DNA from: Oscillospiraceae bacterium
GTDB lineage: Bacteria; Bacillota; Clostridia; Oscillospirales; Oscillospiraceae
Direction: 5' to 3'
Assembly (NCBI GenBank): GCA_016286665.1
Contig: JAEETX010000002.1
Coordinates: forward strand, 27,128-91,127
Length of the DNA: 64,000 bases
Under the pieces are notes generated by a model. That model did not search any database and was not told the origin of the DNA. It saw only the letters and a program-made list of their open reading frames with translations. Positions 9,529-20,175 of the stretch are shown here, piece after piece. The translations under genes and the position numbers were made by a program. Numbering within the stretch: position 1 is the first letter of the stretch; every line of letters begins with the position of its first letter.

Positions 9529-10287
9529 TCACAGTAACCCGGTCTGCGGATCGTCATTCGCCACAACCAGCGCCGTCACGTTGTCCGGCGCGCCGCGCTC
9601 CAGGGCGATATTCACCATCCGCTCCGCCGCTGTCTCGATCTCCCCGCCGTAGACCACCTCAAAGAGGAGCTCCTGGGGGTTGACGACGCCGCTGAGACCG
9701 TCGGAGCACAGAAGCAGCACGTCTCCCGGCACAAGGTCCCGGAAGAACAGATCACATTCCACCTGCTCCTCTGCGCCGAGGGCCCGGGTGATGTAGTTGC
9801 GGCGGGGATGCTTCCAGGCGTCCGCACGCTCGATCTCTCCCCGATCCACCATATCCTCCACCACGGAGTGATCCTTGGTCAGCTGGTGGATGCTTCCGTC
9901 GCGGATCAGATAGCAGCGGCTGTCACCCACGTTGGCTACCGTCAGGCGCATGCCGTCGGTGACGGCGGCCACGAGAGTGGTCCCCATCCCTTCATAGTCC
10001 GGATCGGAGCGGGCCTTTTCAAAAATCAGGCGATTGGCCGTCTTGACCGCGCAGAGCATCTGCACATCCGTGACGGAAGGCGCGTAGAAATCCTTCTGCA
10101 GTTCCTCCATGAAGGCTTCCACTGCCATCTCACTGGCAATATTCCCTGCTTTCGCGCCGCCCATACCATCGCACACGACGGCGGCCAGCGTTTCCGTGCC
10201 GTCGCCCAAAGCAAATTGGAGAAAACGACAGGCGTCCTGATTCTGCTTTCTGACCCGACCCTGATCGGTCAGGCTCCAAGCTCTCAT
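9529..10287 (-). CDS. prpC: PP2C-type Ser/Thr phosphatase (Stp/PrpC)
   Basis: DQGRVRKQNQDACR, VCDGMGGAKAGNIAS, NVGDSRCYLI, LCSDGLSGVV. Confidence 0.95.
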   Translation of the reverse strand: MRAWSLTDQGRVRKQNQDACRFLQFALGDGTETLAAVVCDGMGGAKAGNIASEMAVEAFMEELQKDFYAPSVTDVQMLCAVKTANRLIFEKARSDPDYEGMGTTLVAAVTDGMRLTVANVGDSRCYLIRDGSIHQLTKDHSVVEDMVDRGEIERADAWKHPRRNYITRALGAEEQVECDLFFRDLVPGDVLLLCSDGLSGVVNPQELLFEVVYGGEIETAAERMVNIALERGAPDNVTALVVANDDPQTGLL

Positions 10288-11313
10288 TCAGGTGGCCTCC
10301 TTTCGTCGAAGCTGGCCGCAGGCCGCGTCGATATCCGCTCCGAGGCGGCGGCGTACGGTGACGTTGACGCCCAGCTTTTTCAGCATTTCGGCAAATGATT
10401 TTGCATCGCCGGGGATCAGGGAGCTCCCCTCCACCCGGTTCAGAGGGATCAGATTCAGGTGACCGTGGGTCCGGCGCAGCAGAGCGGCAAGCTTTTCCGC
10501 CTGCCAGGGCGCGTCGTTGACCCCGCGGATCAGCGCGTATTCAAAGCTGATGCGCCGCTGCGTCCGTTTGAAATAATCGGCGCACGCGTCGATCAGCGTT
10601 TCGATATCGAATTTTCTTGCGATGGGCATGATGGTCTTCCGGGTTTCATCATCCGGCGCGTGGAGAGAAACGGAGAGCGTCAGCTGCAGGTCCTCCTCCG
10701 CCAGACGGCGGATCTCCGGCACCAGGCCGCAGGTGGAAAGGGAGATATGCCGCATGCCGATGTTCATTCCCTGCGGATGGTTCACCAGCCTGAGGAAACG
10801 GATCACCTGTTTATAATTCTCCAGGGGCTCTCCGATCCCCATGAGGACGATGCCGGTGACCGGCATGCCGCTGTCCATCTGGCTGAACAGCACCTCGGAG
10901 AGCATTTCTCCAGCCGTGAGGTCGCGCTTGAACCCGAGGCCGGTGGAGGCGCAGAAAACGCAGCCCTGGCGGCAGCCCGCCTGGGAGGAGATGCAGACGG
11001 TATTCCCGTAGGAATAGCGCATAACGACGCTTTCCACCGCGTTGCCGTCTCCCAGCCCCCAAAGGTATTTCACCGTCCCATCCGCCTGGGAGACCTGCTT
11101 TCGCAGCACCCGGGGAGGCGTCAGGTGAAATTCTTCCGCCAAACGGCTGCGCAGGGCCGCGGGAAGATTGCGCATTTCACCGAAATCCCAAACGCCCTTT
11201 TTCAGCCAATCTCCCACCTGTTTCGCTCGGAAGGGGGCTTCCCCCATGTCCCGCAGCGCCGCAGTCAGCTCCTCCGGCAGCAGAGAGGCTATATCCTTTT
11301 GCGCATCCTGCAT
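10288..11313 (-). CDS. rlmN: 23S rRNA (adenine2503-C2)-methyltransferase
   Basis: Radical SAM CX3CX2C (CRQGCVFCAS), GIGEPLENY, SLHAPDDETR. Confidence 0.96.
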   Translation of the reverse strand: MQDAQKDIASLLPEELTAALRDMGEAPFRAKQVGDWLKKGVWDFGEMRNLPAALRSRLAEEFHLTPPRVLRKQVSQADGTVKYLWGLGDGNAVESVVMRYSYGNTVCISSQAGCRQGCVFCASTGLGFKRDLTAGEMLSEVLFSQMDSGMPVTGIVLMGIGEPLENYKQVIRFLRLVNHPQGMNIGMRHISLSTCGLVPEIRRLAEEDLQLTLSVSLHAPDDETRKTIMPIARKFDIETLIDACADYFKRTQRRISFEYALIRGVNDAPWQAEKLAALLRRTHGHLNLIPLNRVEGSSLIPGDAKSFAEMLKKLGVNVTVRRRLGADIDAACGQLRRKEAT

Positions 11314-12596
11314 AGATAAAAACCGTCCGTCTCAAATTCAAAGGGCCATATCGTCTTCTGCCCTTCCGGCGCCGGACCGAAAGGCGCGGGCAGGTTAAAG
11401 CCTTCCCTCGACAGCTCCGGATGACGGATAAGAAAGGCGTCCGTCACGGCTTCGTTTTCCTCCCGCAGCAGCGTGCAGGTGGAATACACCAGCACCCCGC
11501 CGGGCCGGAGGCAGGCTGCCGCGCCCTCCAGAATGGCCAGCTGCGTCTTCGGCAGCTGCGACACCTGTTCCCGGCTTTTATAACGTATCTCCGGCTTTTT
11601 CCGAATGACCCCCATGCCGCTGCAGGGGACGTCCGCCAGCACCAGATCAAAGCTTTCCCGCAGCTCGGCAGCCGGGTCCGCCGCGTCGGCGGCGCGGGTC
11701 TCGATAATGCCGATCCCCAGTCGTCGGGCCCCTTCCTCGATCCTCCGCAGCTTGTTTTCATGGAGATCGCAGGCGAGGATGCTTCCCCGATTTTCCATCT
11801 GCTGGGCCAGCAGAAAGCTCTTGCCGCCGGGTGCGGCGCAGCAGTCCAGCACCCGCATGCCCGGTTCGACGGCGGCGGCGAAAACCGGAAGGGCCGCAGC
11901 CGGGTCCTGCACGGTCACCAATCCTTCCCGGAAAGCGCGCAAACCGGCGAGATCGCCGGGGTTCTCCCCATACAGGAAGCTCTCCGTCACGGACGGATGC
12001 GCTTCCACGCCATCCTCCTTCAGGGCTGACGCCGCTTCCTGAACGGTCGATTTCAGCAGATTGACGCGAAAGCAGACCGGCGCAGGCAGATTATTCAGGG
12101 CCAGCATGGCTTTCGCCTTTTCCGTTCCCAGCCGCTCCAGCCAGGTTTCCACCCAGATCCGAGGGTGGCTGAACCGGATGGACAGGCTTTCCGGATCATT
12201 CCCCCGGGGCAGCGGCGGCAGCTCCTTCTCCGTCAAACGGCGAAGCACGGCGTTTACCAGCTTCGCCGCGCCGGGATTAACCAGGCGCTTTGTCAGCTCC
12301 ACCGCTTCGTTCACCGCCGCGGAGACCGGGATGCGGTCCATAAACGCCAGCTGATAGACCGCCGTGCGCAGGATCGCGCGTACCGCGCTTTGCAGCTTTC
12401 CTTTCACATAGGGCTGCAGGTACCAGTCGCAGGCTTCCAGGTTTTGCAGCACGCCGGCGCAGATGCGGTAGGCCAGCGCGGCCTCCCGCCGGTCCGGCTT
12501 TTCCCGGTCAAACAGGCCGTTCAAATAAGCGTCCGACCAGGCGCCGCGCTTCTCGCAGGCCAAAAGCGCCTGCACGGCGGCTTCTCTCGCTCTCAT
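11289..12596 (-). CDS. rsmB: 16S rRNA (cytosine967-C5)-methyltransferase
   Basis: NusB-like N-terminus, VLDCCAAPGGKSFLLAQ, DVPCSGMGVIRKKPEIRY, STCTL. Start at MRAREAAVQALL (12596). Confidence 0.95.
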   Translation of the reverse strand: MRAREAAVQALLACEKRGAWSDAYLNGLFDREKPDRREAALAYRICAGVLQNLEACDWYLQPYVKGKLQSAVRAILRTAVYQLAFMDRIPVSAAVNEAVELTKRLVNPGAAKLVNAVLRRLTEKELPPLPRGNDPESLSIRFSHPRIWVETWLERLGTEKAKAMLALNNLPAPVCFRVNLLKSTVQEAASALKEDGVEAHPSVTESFLYGENPGDLAGLRAFREGLVTVQDPAAALPVFAAAVEPGMRVLDCCAAPGGKSFLLAQQMENRGSILACDLHENKLRRIEEGARRLGIGIIETRAADAADPAAELRESFDLVLADVPCSGMGVIRKKPEIRYKSREQVSQLPKTQLAILEGAAACLRPGGVLVYSTCTLLREENEAVTDAFLIRHPELSREGFNLPAPFGPAPEGQKTIWPFEFETDGFYLCRMRKRI

Positions 12597-13507
12597 GCCA
12601 GTTGATGGCCCCGCAGATAATCCGCGGCGCGCATCCGCTTTCCGCCGGGAGCCTGCAATTCCCGGATCAGGAGGGTCTCCCCGCCGCCGCAGGCGATTTC
12701 CAGGCCGTCCTTCCGCCTGGCGACCACGCTGCCGGGGGGAAGCTCCGTCCGGGAGTCTGTGCGCACGGGAGAAAACAGCTTGAACTCCGTACTTCCGATG
12801 ACGCCCCGGGCGCCGGGCTTCGGGTCCAGCCCACAAATGCGGCTGCTGACCTTGCCCGCATCCCAGGTCCAGTCGATCAGCGTATGCTCCTTCAAAATGG
12901 GCGGCGCATAGGTGACTTCCGCTTCCGCTTGCGGCGTTGCGGGCGGTTTTCCGTTTTCAAAGCGGGGCAGCGTCCTGACCAGCCCTTCGCCGCCCAAGAG
13001 CTTCATGCGCTCATACACGCTACCGAAGCTCTCCCCTTCGCCGATATCCAGAGCCAGTGTGTCGATCACATCCCCGGAATCCATGCCCTCTGCCAGATAC
13101 ATGACGGAGACTCCCGTCTTCTTTTCCCCGTTCAGCACCGCCCACTGGATCGGCGCGGCGCCGCGGTATTTGGGGAGAAGCGAGCCGTGGACATTGATGC
13201 AGCCAAGCCGGGGCATTTCCAGCACGGCGGGAGGCAGCAGCTTTCCATAGGCCACTACCACAAAGAGGTCCGCTCCCACCGCCCGAAGCGCGGAAAGGGT
13301 TTCCTCTGTTTTCAGCGACTCCGGCTGCAGGATCGGGATGCCCGCCTTCAGCGCATATTCCTTGACCGGACTGAACGCCATCTTCATTCCCCGGTTTTTG
13401 GGCCTGTCCGCCTTGGTGCAGACCGCCGAAACCGCATATCCGGCTTTGATCATGGCGTCCAGACAGGCCACGGCGAAATCCGTGGTGCCCATAAACAGGG
13501 TCTTCAT
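12593..13507 (-). CDS. fmt: Methionyl-tRNA formyltransferase
   Basis: MKTLFMGTTDFAVACL, GCINVHGSLLPKYRGAAPIQWAVLNGEKKTGVSVM. Confidence 0.97.
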   Translation of the reverse strand: MKTLFMGTTDFAVACLDAMIKAGYAVSAVCTKADRPKNRGMKMAFSPVKEYALKAGIPILQPESLKTEETLSALRAVGADLFVVVAYGKLLPPAVLEMPRLGCINVHGSLLPKYRGAAPIQWAVLNGEKKTGVSVMYLAEGMDSGDVIDTLALDIGEGESFGSVYERMKLLGGEGLVRTLPRFENGKPPATPQAEAEVTYAPPILKEHTLIDWTWDAGKVSSRICGLDPKPGARGVIGSTEFKLFSPVRTDSRTELPPGSVVARRKDGLEIACGGGETLLIRELQAPGGKRMRAADYLRGHQLA

Positions 13508-13998
13508 GCTTCCTCGCTCATTTTCTCGATCTCCTCATCGCTGAGGAAACGATCGACGAGAGAATCGAAAAGGACGCCGTTGAGATGGTCGATCTCATGG
13601 CAGCAGGCGCGGGCCAGCAAGCCCTCCGCTTCCAGCTCGAAGGGATTCCCGTCCCGGTCGAAAGCGTGAACGGTCACCTTTTCCGGCCGGGTGACGATGC
13701 CCCAGATATTGGGAAGGCTCAGGCAGCCCTCGGGGCCGATCTGTTCCCCTTCGGAAGACACGATCTCCGGATTCACGAGCTCATAGATCACCGGCTCCTC
13801 GCCGCTGATATCCGCCACCAGGACGGCGCGGCGAAGGACGCCGACCTGCGGCGCCGCCAGCCCGACGCCGTTCGCCTCCGCCAGCGTATCCCGCATATCG
13901 TCCAGCAGGATCTTGAGCCGGGCGTTATACTCCGTCACGGGACGGCTTTTCTTGATGAGACTGATATCCCCTTTTTTGATGATTTTACGGATTCCCAT
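13504..13998 (-). CDS. def: Peptide deformylase
   Basis: GVGLAAPQVG, EGCLSLP, ACCHEIDHLNG. Confidence 0.97.
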   Translation of the reverse strand: MGIRKIIKKGDISLIKKSRPVTEYNARLKILLDDMRDTLAEANGVGLAAPQVGVLRRAVLVADISGEEPVIYELVNPEIVSSEGEQIGPEGCLSLPNIWGIVTRPEKVTVHAFDRDGNPFELEAEGLLARACCHEIDHLNGVLFDSLVDRFLSDEEIEKMSEEA

Positions 13999-14029
13999 GG
14001 CCTACCTCACTTGCAAGTATGTTTACCTG

Positions 14030-16477
14030 TCACTCCAGCGGGTCCACATCCCCGTAGAGGACCAGATTCCGATATCGCTTGTCCGCGGAATACTGCCGCA
14101 GAGCCGCCGCGATCAATGTCCGCGCCTGCCCGGAGGGGGGGGCGCTCAGCATGACCCGGTAGCGGAAGCGGTCGTTGACACGAAGGACGCCCGCCGGCGC
14201 AGGGCCGAGGACGCGCGCGTCCTGCCAGGCGGCAACCGCTTGTTTCAAAGCGTTTTTCAGCTCCGTCACGCAGCGGAGCGCGAGGGCTTCTTCCGTACCC
14301 GTCACCGTAATGGCATAAAGGGCGCGGATGGGCGGGACCTTCAACAGCTGCCGCGTCTGGATTTCCGAAGCGTAGAATGCATCGTAATCCTGCCGGGCGG
14401 CGCAGAGGATGATCTCGCTCTCCGGCGTATAGGTCTGGATGACCGCCCGCCCGTTGAGGCTGCCCCTGCCGGCCCGTCCCACTACCTGGGTGATGAGGCT
14501 GAAGGTCCTTTCCTGGGCGCGGTAATCCCCCGCATAGAGGGACTGATCCGCCGAAAGAACGCCCACCAGGGTCACATTCTCGAAGTTCAGACCCTTGGTC
14601 ACCATCTGCGTGCCGATCAGAATGGGTATCTTTTCCTTCTCAAAGCGCCGCAGGAGTTCCTCGTGGGGGTGGGCGGCGGAGACCGTGTCCGTGTCCATCC
14701 GCAGGACCCCCTGCTCCGGATAGAGCTCCCGAAGCTCCTCCTCCACCTTCTGCGTGCCGAGGCCGCCGAATTGCAGCATGCCGCCGCAGGCGGGGCAACG
14801 CTTTTCCATGGGTTGGGAATGACCGCAGAAATGGCACATGAAGCGGCTGTTGGCCGCGTGGTAAGTGAGCTTCACGCTGCAGCTCGGGCAGGAATAGACA
14901 TAGCCGCATTCCGGACAGTGGATCATGCTGCTGGCGCCCCGGCGGTTCAGAAACAGGATGCTCTGCTGTCCCAGACGGAAGTTTTCTTCCAGCTCCCCCC
15001 GGAGGACAGAACCGATGCAGCCGCCGGAGCCATGTCCCAGTTCCCGCTTCAGATCCGCGATGATCACCTGGGGCAGCGGCCGGGTGTTGTATCTTCCCCG
15101 CAGGCGGAACAGATGGTAAACGCCCCTCTCCGCCTCATACATGCTCTCCACCGACGGCGTCGCGGAGCCCAGAAGCAGCATCGCCTGCTGCTGCACACAG
15201 CGGTATTTGGCAACCTCCCGCGCATGATATCGCGGGGTGTTTTCGGACTGATAGGTGCTCTCCTGTTCTTCGTCCAGAACGATGAGCCCGATGTTGCCCA
15301 GCGGCGCGAACACGGCGCTGCGGGTCCCCACCGCCACATCCACCAGCCCGCTGCGGATGCGCTTCCACTCGTCATAACGCTGCGCGACGGTGAGCGAGCT
15401 GTGCAGCACCGCCACCCGGTCGCCGAAATGGCTGTAGAATACGCTTACCAGCTGCGGCGTCAGGGCGATCTCCGGCACCAGCACCAGCGCCTGCCGTCCG
15501 GCATCCAGCACATCCCGGATGAGGCGGATATAGACGGCGGTCTTACCGCTGCCGGTCACGCCGTAGAGCAGGGACGCGCAGGCTTTTCCGCCGTTCAGAA
15601 GGGCGTGCAGACCTTCATAGGCGTTTTGCTGTTCCTCATTCAGGGACGTGATCTTCGGTCTCTCCTCGCCCGTGAACCTGGGGCGGCGGAATACCTCCTG
15701 CCGGCGGAGGGTGATGAGACCCGCCTTTTCCAGCGCGTGGATGCTCCGTATGCTCGCGCCGGTGAAATAACAGAGCTCCTTGGTCCCCGTCTCCCCCAGC
15801 TCGCTGAGGAGACGCAGCAGCTCCGACTGCTGCGGCGCGGCTTTCTTTTTCCTTTGAGCGATGGCGAGAGCTTCTTCCGCGGAGACCGCCAGTCTGGCCA
15901 GCGTAGCCGTCCGGTCGTTCACCGCTTTTCGCAGCTGCGCGCTCTGTTCCAGGATACCGGCCTCCGTCAGCTTCCGGATCGCTCCGGCAGCGCCGTTTCC
16001 CAGGGTGCTCCGAACGGCGCTCATGCTGCAGCTTCCCTCCAGCGCATAGAGCATATCCAGAAGCGCTTCGGCGTCCGGGTCGCCGCCGGCAGCTTCGTAG
16101 GCCCGTTCCCTGTCCGCGGCGTCGGCAAGAGAACAGACTTCATCCGCTTTCAGCCATATCCCGGCGGGCAGCATGGCTTTCACCGCGTCATAATAGGTGC
16201 AGAAAAAGCGCTGACGGATCCAAGCGGCCAGCTTCAGGCTCTCCTCCTCCAGGATCGGCGCTTCATCCAGAAAAGCGTCGATGGGCTTGAGCCGCTGGAG
16301 CTTGCTTTCCTCCGCGAGGGCGAACACCATGCCCTCCTGCCGCCGGTTTCCTCTGGCGAAGGGAACGCTGACCCTTTTTCCCACGGCGGCCTGGGCTTCC
16401 AGACGGGTGGGCACCAGGTAGTCATAGAGCTTGTCTATGCTGAAAACAGCGCCGGACAGGGCCACGCGGGCGATCAT
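14030..16477 (-). CDS. priA: Primosomal protein N' (replication restart helicase)
   Basis: GVTGSGKTAVY, LDEEQE, zinc-binding CPECGYVYSCPSCSVKLTYH, GRAGRG. Confidence 0.96.
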   Translation of the reverse strand: MIARVALSGAVFSIDKLYDYLVPTRLEAQAAVGKRVSVPFARGNRRQEGMVFALAEESKLQRLKPIDAFLDEAPILEEESLKLAAWIRQRFFCTYYDAVKAMLPAGIWLKADEVCSLADAADRERAYEAAGGDPDAEALLDMLYALEGSCSMSAVRSTLGNGAAGAIRKLTEAGILEQSAQLRKAVNDRTATLARLAVSAEEALAIAQRKKKAAPQQSELLRLLSELGETGTKELCYFTGASIRSIHALEKAGLITLRRQEVFRRPRFTGEERPKITSLNEEQQNAYEGLHALLNGGKACASLLYGVTGSGKTAVYIRLIRDVLDAGRQALVLVPEIALTPQLVSVFYSHFGDRVAVLHSSLTVAQRYDEWKRIRSGLVDVAVGTRSAVFAPLGNIGLIVLDEEQESTYQSENTPRYHAREVAKYRCVQQQAMLLLGSATPSVESMYEAERGVYHLFRLRGRYNTRPLPQVIIADLKRELGHGSGGCIGSVLRGELEENFRLGQQSILFLNRRGASSMIHCPECGYVYSCPSCSVKLTYHAANSRFMCHFCGHSQPMEKRCPACGGMLQFGGLGTQKVEEELRELYPEQGVLRMDTDTVSAAHPHEELLRRFEKEKIPILIGTQMVTKGLNFENVTLVGVLSADQSLYAGDYRAQERTFSLITQVVGRAGRGSLNGRAVIQTYTPESEIILCAARQDYDAFYASEIQTRQLLKVPPIRALYAITVTGTEEALALRCVTELKNALKQAVAAWQDARVLGPAPAGVLRVNDRFRYRVMLSAPPSGQARTLIAAALRQYSADKRYRNLVLYGDVDPLE

Positions 16478-16480
16478 TCC

Positions 16481-16690
16481 TTATTCGGCCTCGTGTCTGG
16501 CGGGAACCGCCGTGTATTCTCCCTGCGCCAGCTGGTCGATGGCGATGGAGACGGGTTTCTTTTCCAGATGCTCCTCATTCTGCTCCGCTTCCTCGGAAAT
16601 ATCCCGCGAGCGTTTGGCGATCACATTCACGAGCAGATAACGGCTGTCGATGCGTTTCAGCAGCGACGCCATGGACGGATACAGCATCAT
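16481..16690 (-). CDS. rpoZ: RNA polymerase omega subunit
   Basis: MMLYPSMASLLKRIDSRYLLVNVIAKRSRDI; ATGA overlap with gmk stop. Confidence 0.9.
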   Translation of the reverse strand: MMLYPSMASLLKRIDSRYLLVNVIAKRSRDISEEAEQNEEHLEKKPVSIAIDQLAQGEYTAVPARHEAE

Positions 16691-17289
16691 AAGGTTTTGT
16701 CCTCCTTCAAGATATGCAGCCTTTCGGCTGTCCTGCACTTCTCGGCAGTCATGATCGCTCTGGCTTCCTCAGCCGCGAGCTCCAGATCGTCGTTGATGAT
16801 AATGTAATCGTAATCCTGGGCGTGGGCGCATTCCAGGCGGCTTTGCTTCAGGCGGCTTTGGATGCGCTCCTCCGTCTCCGTGTTCCGCTTGCGAAGCCGC
16901 CGTTCCAGCTCCGCAAAGGAGGGGGGATAGACGAACATGGTCACCGCGTCCGGCCGCAGCGCTTTCACGGAATACATGCCGTGGGATTCCACATCCAGGA
17001 TCACGTCGCAGCCGGCATTCAGTTTCTCATCCACCGGCCCGGCAGGGGTGCCGTAGTAATTTCCGGCGTATTCCGCCCATTCCAGCATTTTCCCCTTCTC
17101 TATCCTGTCCAGAAACTCCTCCCGCGATACGAAGAAGTATTCCCGTCCGTCGGTTTCATAGTCCCGCTTGGGCCGGGTCGTGGCTGAAATGGAAAAGTAC
17201 AGCTTGTCGTCCTTCGCCATAAGCTTTTCCACGATGCTGCCCTTTCCGGCGCCGGAGGGACCCGAAATCACGAAAAGCTTTCCCGCCAT
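16687..17289 (-). CDS. gmk: Guanylate kinase
   Basis: GKLFVISGPSGAGKGSIVEKL, SATTRPKRDYETDGREYFFVS. Confidence 0.97.
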   Translation of the reverse strand: MAGKLFVISGPSGAGKGSIVEKLMAKDDKLYFSISATTRPKRDYETDGREYFFVSREEFLDRIEKGKMLEWAEYAGNYYGTPAGPVDEKLNAGCDVILDVESHGMYSVKALRPDAVTMFVYPPSFAELERRLRKRNTETEERIQSRLKQSRLECAHAQDYDYIIINDDLELAAEEARAIMTAEKCRTAERLHILKEDKTL

Positions 17290-17570
17290 CAGTCTTCTTC
17301 CTCCTCCAGTTCCTCAGGCGCCGCCGTCGGATCGGAAGCGCCGATGATTCGATTGGACACGGTCTCGGGCTGGATTGCGGACAGGATGATGTGACCGCTG
17401 TCGGCGATGATCACCGCCCTGGTCCGCCGCCCGTAGGTGGCGTCGATGAGACTGCCGCCGTCTCTCGCATCCTGGATCATACGCTTGATGGGCGCGGATT
17501 CCGGGCTGACGATGGCGACCACCCGCCCGGCGGATACCATATTCCCGTAGCCGATGTTGATGAGCTTCAT
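17289..17570 (-). CDS. remA: DUF370/RemA family regulator
   Basis: [32 protein letters not shown]...[29 protein letters not shown]. Confidence 0.94.
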   Translation of the reverse strand: MKLINIGYGNMVSAGRVVAIVSPESAPIKRMIQDARDGGSLIDATYGRRTRAVIIADSGHIILSAIQPETVSNRIIGASDPTAAPEELEEEED

Positions 17571-17583
17571 TGGCCTGACCCGC

Positions 17584-18462
17584 CTATTCGATATTCTGGG
17601 CCTGCTCCCGGATCTTCTCGATGCAGGATTTCATCTCCAGCACGGTCTTGGTGATATCCAGATCCGTGCACTTGGATCCGATGGTATTGACCTCCCGGTT
17701 CATCTCCTGGATCAGGAAATCCAGCTTTCTCCCGATGGCCCCGCCGGAGGCCAGCAGATCGCGAAACTGGCGGATATGGCTGTCCAGCCGCACCAGCTCC
17801 TCATCCACGGCCACCTTGTCGGCAAAGAGCGCCGCCTCGGTCAGGATGCGGCTCTCGTCGATATCACTGCTCTCCAGGACTTCATGCATCTTGTTCAGCA
17901 GCCGCTCCCGGTATTCCTTCACCGATTCCGGCGACCGCCGGGCGACGAATTGCCGCATTTCCTCCAGCTCGTCCAGCTTGCCGGTCATATCCCCGGAGAG
18001 CCGCTCCCCTTCCTTGGCGCGCATAGCGCAGATAACGTCCAGCGCTTCTCCGGCGATCCGGAGCAGATCGGCGGTAAAGGCTTCCGCGTCCACCTGCTGC
18101 TTCTCCACGATGAACAGATCCGGCAGGCGGCTGTAAGCCGCGATGCCCACGTCGTCCGTGATCTGATACCGGTCCTTCATTTCCGCAAAAGCGGACTGAT
18201 AGGCCTTCAGCACAGGCTCGTTCAGGCGGATCACCACGCTGTCGTCCCGACTGGCGTCGATATTGACGAACACATCCACCTTTCCCCGGATCAGCCGCTG
18301 CTGTACCAGGCTTTTCAAAGGTTCTTCCGCAAAGGAATAGAGTCTGGGAAGCCGGACGGACGCATCCAGAAACCGGTTGTTCACGCTTTTGAGTTCCACG
18401 GTGACGGCAAGATTCCCGCTGGCGCCCGCCGCCGTCCCATAACCCGTCATACTGTAGATCAT
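17584..18462 (-). CDS. YicC family protein (endoribonuclease YicC-like)
   Basis: [12 protein letters not shown]-terminus; C-terminal [21 protein letters not shown]. Start 18462. Confidence 0.95.
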   Translation of the reverse strand: MIYSMTGYGTAAGASGNLAVTVELKSVNNRFLDASVRLPRLYSFAEEPLKSLVQQRLIRGKVDVFVNIDASRDDSVVIRLNEPVLKAYQSAFAEMKDRYQITDDVGIAAYSRLPDLFIVEKQQVDAEAFTADLLRIAGEALDVICAMRAKEGERLSGDMTGKLDELEEMRQFVARRSPESVKEYRERLLNKMHEVLESSDIDESRILTEAALFADKVAVDEELVRLDSHIRQFRDLLASGGAIGRKLDFLIQEMNREVNTIGSKCTDLDITKTVLEMKSCIEKIREQAQNIE

Positions 18463-18466
18463 ACGA

Positions 18467-18892
18467 TTATTCTTCCTGTTCCCCGTCAATGTTGATGATG
18501 GTATATTCCAGAGGCTTGTCACGGCGGATGAAGCGGTTGACCGCCACGGCCGCGGCGCAGCCCAGCACAAGCCCGCCCACACCGGCGAGCGCCTGCACCG
18601 TTTCGCTGCCGCCCAGGATATAGCCAAGGAGGCAGCTGACCAGGAGCGCAGAGAGCGGCAGCAGATACACCAGCGCGGCCGCGCGGATAATGCGCCCAGT
18701 GGCGGTCTCCACCGTCACCAGATCGCCGGGCCCGGCTTTCAGCGGATTGCGCGCAAGGACGGTGATCGTCTTCTTCGCGCCGCAGACGCCGGAGCAATCC
18801 GAGCAGTCATGTCCGCAGGCGGATTTCTGATAGACGCGGACCATGGCGTCGCCGTTGCCGGCCAGCTTTTCCACGATGGCGTTCTGTGTCAC
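18467..18892 (-). CDS. RseC/MucC-like SoxR-reducing-system family membrane protein
   Basis: N-terminal Cys cluster CGHDCSDCSGVCGAKK, then two TM segments. Confidence 0.8.
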   Translation of the reverse strand: MTQNAIVEKLAGNGDAMVRVYQKSACGHDCSDCSGVCGAKKTITVLARNPLKAGPGDLVTVETATGRIIRAAALVYLLPLSALLVSCLLGYILGGSETVQALAGVGGLVLGCAAAVAVNRFIRRDKPLEYTIINIDGEQEE

Positions 18893-20175
18893 GGCTCCTC
18901 CGGCTCCTCTCCCTGTTCCTCCTCCGGAACGTCAAGCTCCAGGGAAACCACGACGTTGTAGTTGTCGCCGATCACGCCCACCTCGCGGTAGCCCAGTATC
19001 TCCACCGTGGTGGGAACGCTGTAGCGCCCCACGGCGTTTCCGATGTCCGTCAGATCCCCCACGATGCGTATGTTGCTGCCGCTGATCATATCGATGATCT
19101 CCTTGGGACCGCGGATCACGACTTCCTTGTACTGTGTAATGGGCCTGGGTACATAGCCCTCGGACACGTTGATGAAGCTGATGTTGGTGGTGATGACGCG
19201 CTTCGTCTCCAGTCCCTTGATGGAAACCGTCACGGTCGCCTCTTTTTCGCCGGACAGGTTGTTGACGCCGTTGGGCAGCACGACAGCGAAGGTCTCCGTT
19301 GTGGACTGGGCGAAGGAAGCCAGGTCGATGGTGCCCAATTGCAGCTGATTGATGCCGCTGAGCAGCTCCGCATCCCCAGAGACGGTGATGGTGGGCGGAT
19401 CGATGCGCACCACGGCGTCTTCCTCCGTGGCGCCGCCGCCGCTGAGGAGATTCACCGTCAGCGCCACGTCCTTTACCTTGACGATGGGGATGGTGTATTG
19501 TATCTCTTTCACCGAAGTGGTGATTTCCGGGCTCTCGATGATCTGCCCGTTGCTGTCCACCAGCGTGTATTCCACCACGCCGCTGACGGTCCGCGTCAGT
19601 TCTTCCCTGTCGATGACCACCCGTGCAAACGCGATGCGGGAAATGACGCTCTCCGGCCCGCTGACTTCGATCGTTTCGGGAGAATAAATGATGGGCTCGC
19701 TCATATAGCCCTCGGCAACGGTGCCGTCGAACACGCCCTTCACGACCACCTCCGGGATCACGTCCATACGGTCGATGTTCACCGTCATATATTCCGGCAC
19801 GCGGCGGGTGACGATCACGTCCTCCTCGTCCACGTTGTCATAGCTGATGGTATAGACCTTTTCATAGACGCCTCTGCTGCGGATATCCCGAAGGTCCACG
19901 CTGACATGAACGGTGTCCTTCGTCAGCTGGGAAACCAGGCTTCGCTTCACCAGCAGCGTCAGCGTCACATCCTGCATGTCCCTGTCCGTCACCAGCAGGT
20001 TCCGATCCTGAAGGATGTCCTCGCCGCCGATATACTGGACCTCCAGCCCGGTGAGCGTGACATTCTGGTTGGTGTTTTCGTAGCTTGCCACGTACATCCA
20101 CAGGATCACGGAGGCAATGCAGGAAATCACGATATAAAAAGTCTTGCTTTTGATGATCTTGTCAATTACGGCCAT
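18889..20175 (-). CDS. cdaR: YbbR-domain protein, CdaA regulator
   Basis: N-terminal TM, YbbR-type repeats; overlaps the cdaA stop. Confidence 0.9.
   Translation of the reverse strand: MAVIDKIIKSKTFYIVISCIASVILWMYVASYENTNQNVTLTGLEVQYIGGEDILQDRNLLVTDRDMQDVTLTLLVKRSLVSQLTKDTVHVSVDLRDIRSRGVYEKVYTISYDNVDEEDVIVTRRVPEYMTVNIDRMDVIPEVVVKGVFDGTVAEGYMSEPIIYSPETIEVSGPESVISRIAFARVVIDREELTRTVSGVVEYTLVDSNGQIIESPEITTSVKEIQYTIPIVKVKDVALTVNLLSGGGATEEDAVVRIDPPTITVSGDAELLSGINQLQLGTIDLASFAQSTTETFAVVLPNGVNNLSGEKEATVTVSIKGLETKRVITTNISFINVSEGYVPRPITQYKEVVIRGPKEIIDMISGSNIRIVGDLTDIGNAVGRYSVPTTVEILGYREVGVIGDNYNVVVSLELDVPEEEQGEEPEEP

Noticed and set aside
13913-16807. 964-aa plus-strand ORF opposite priA/rpoZ/gmk
   Set aside because: Antisense artefact; the opposite strand encodes clear housekeeping proteins.
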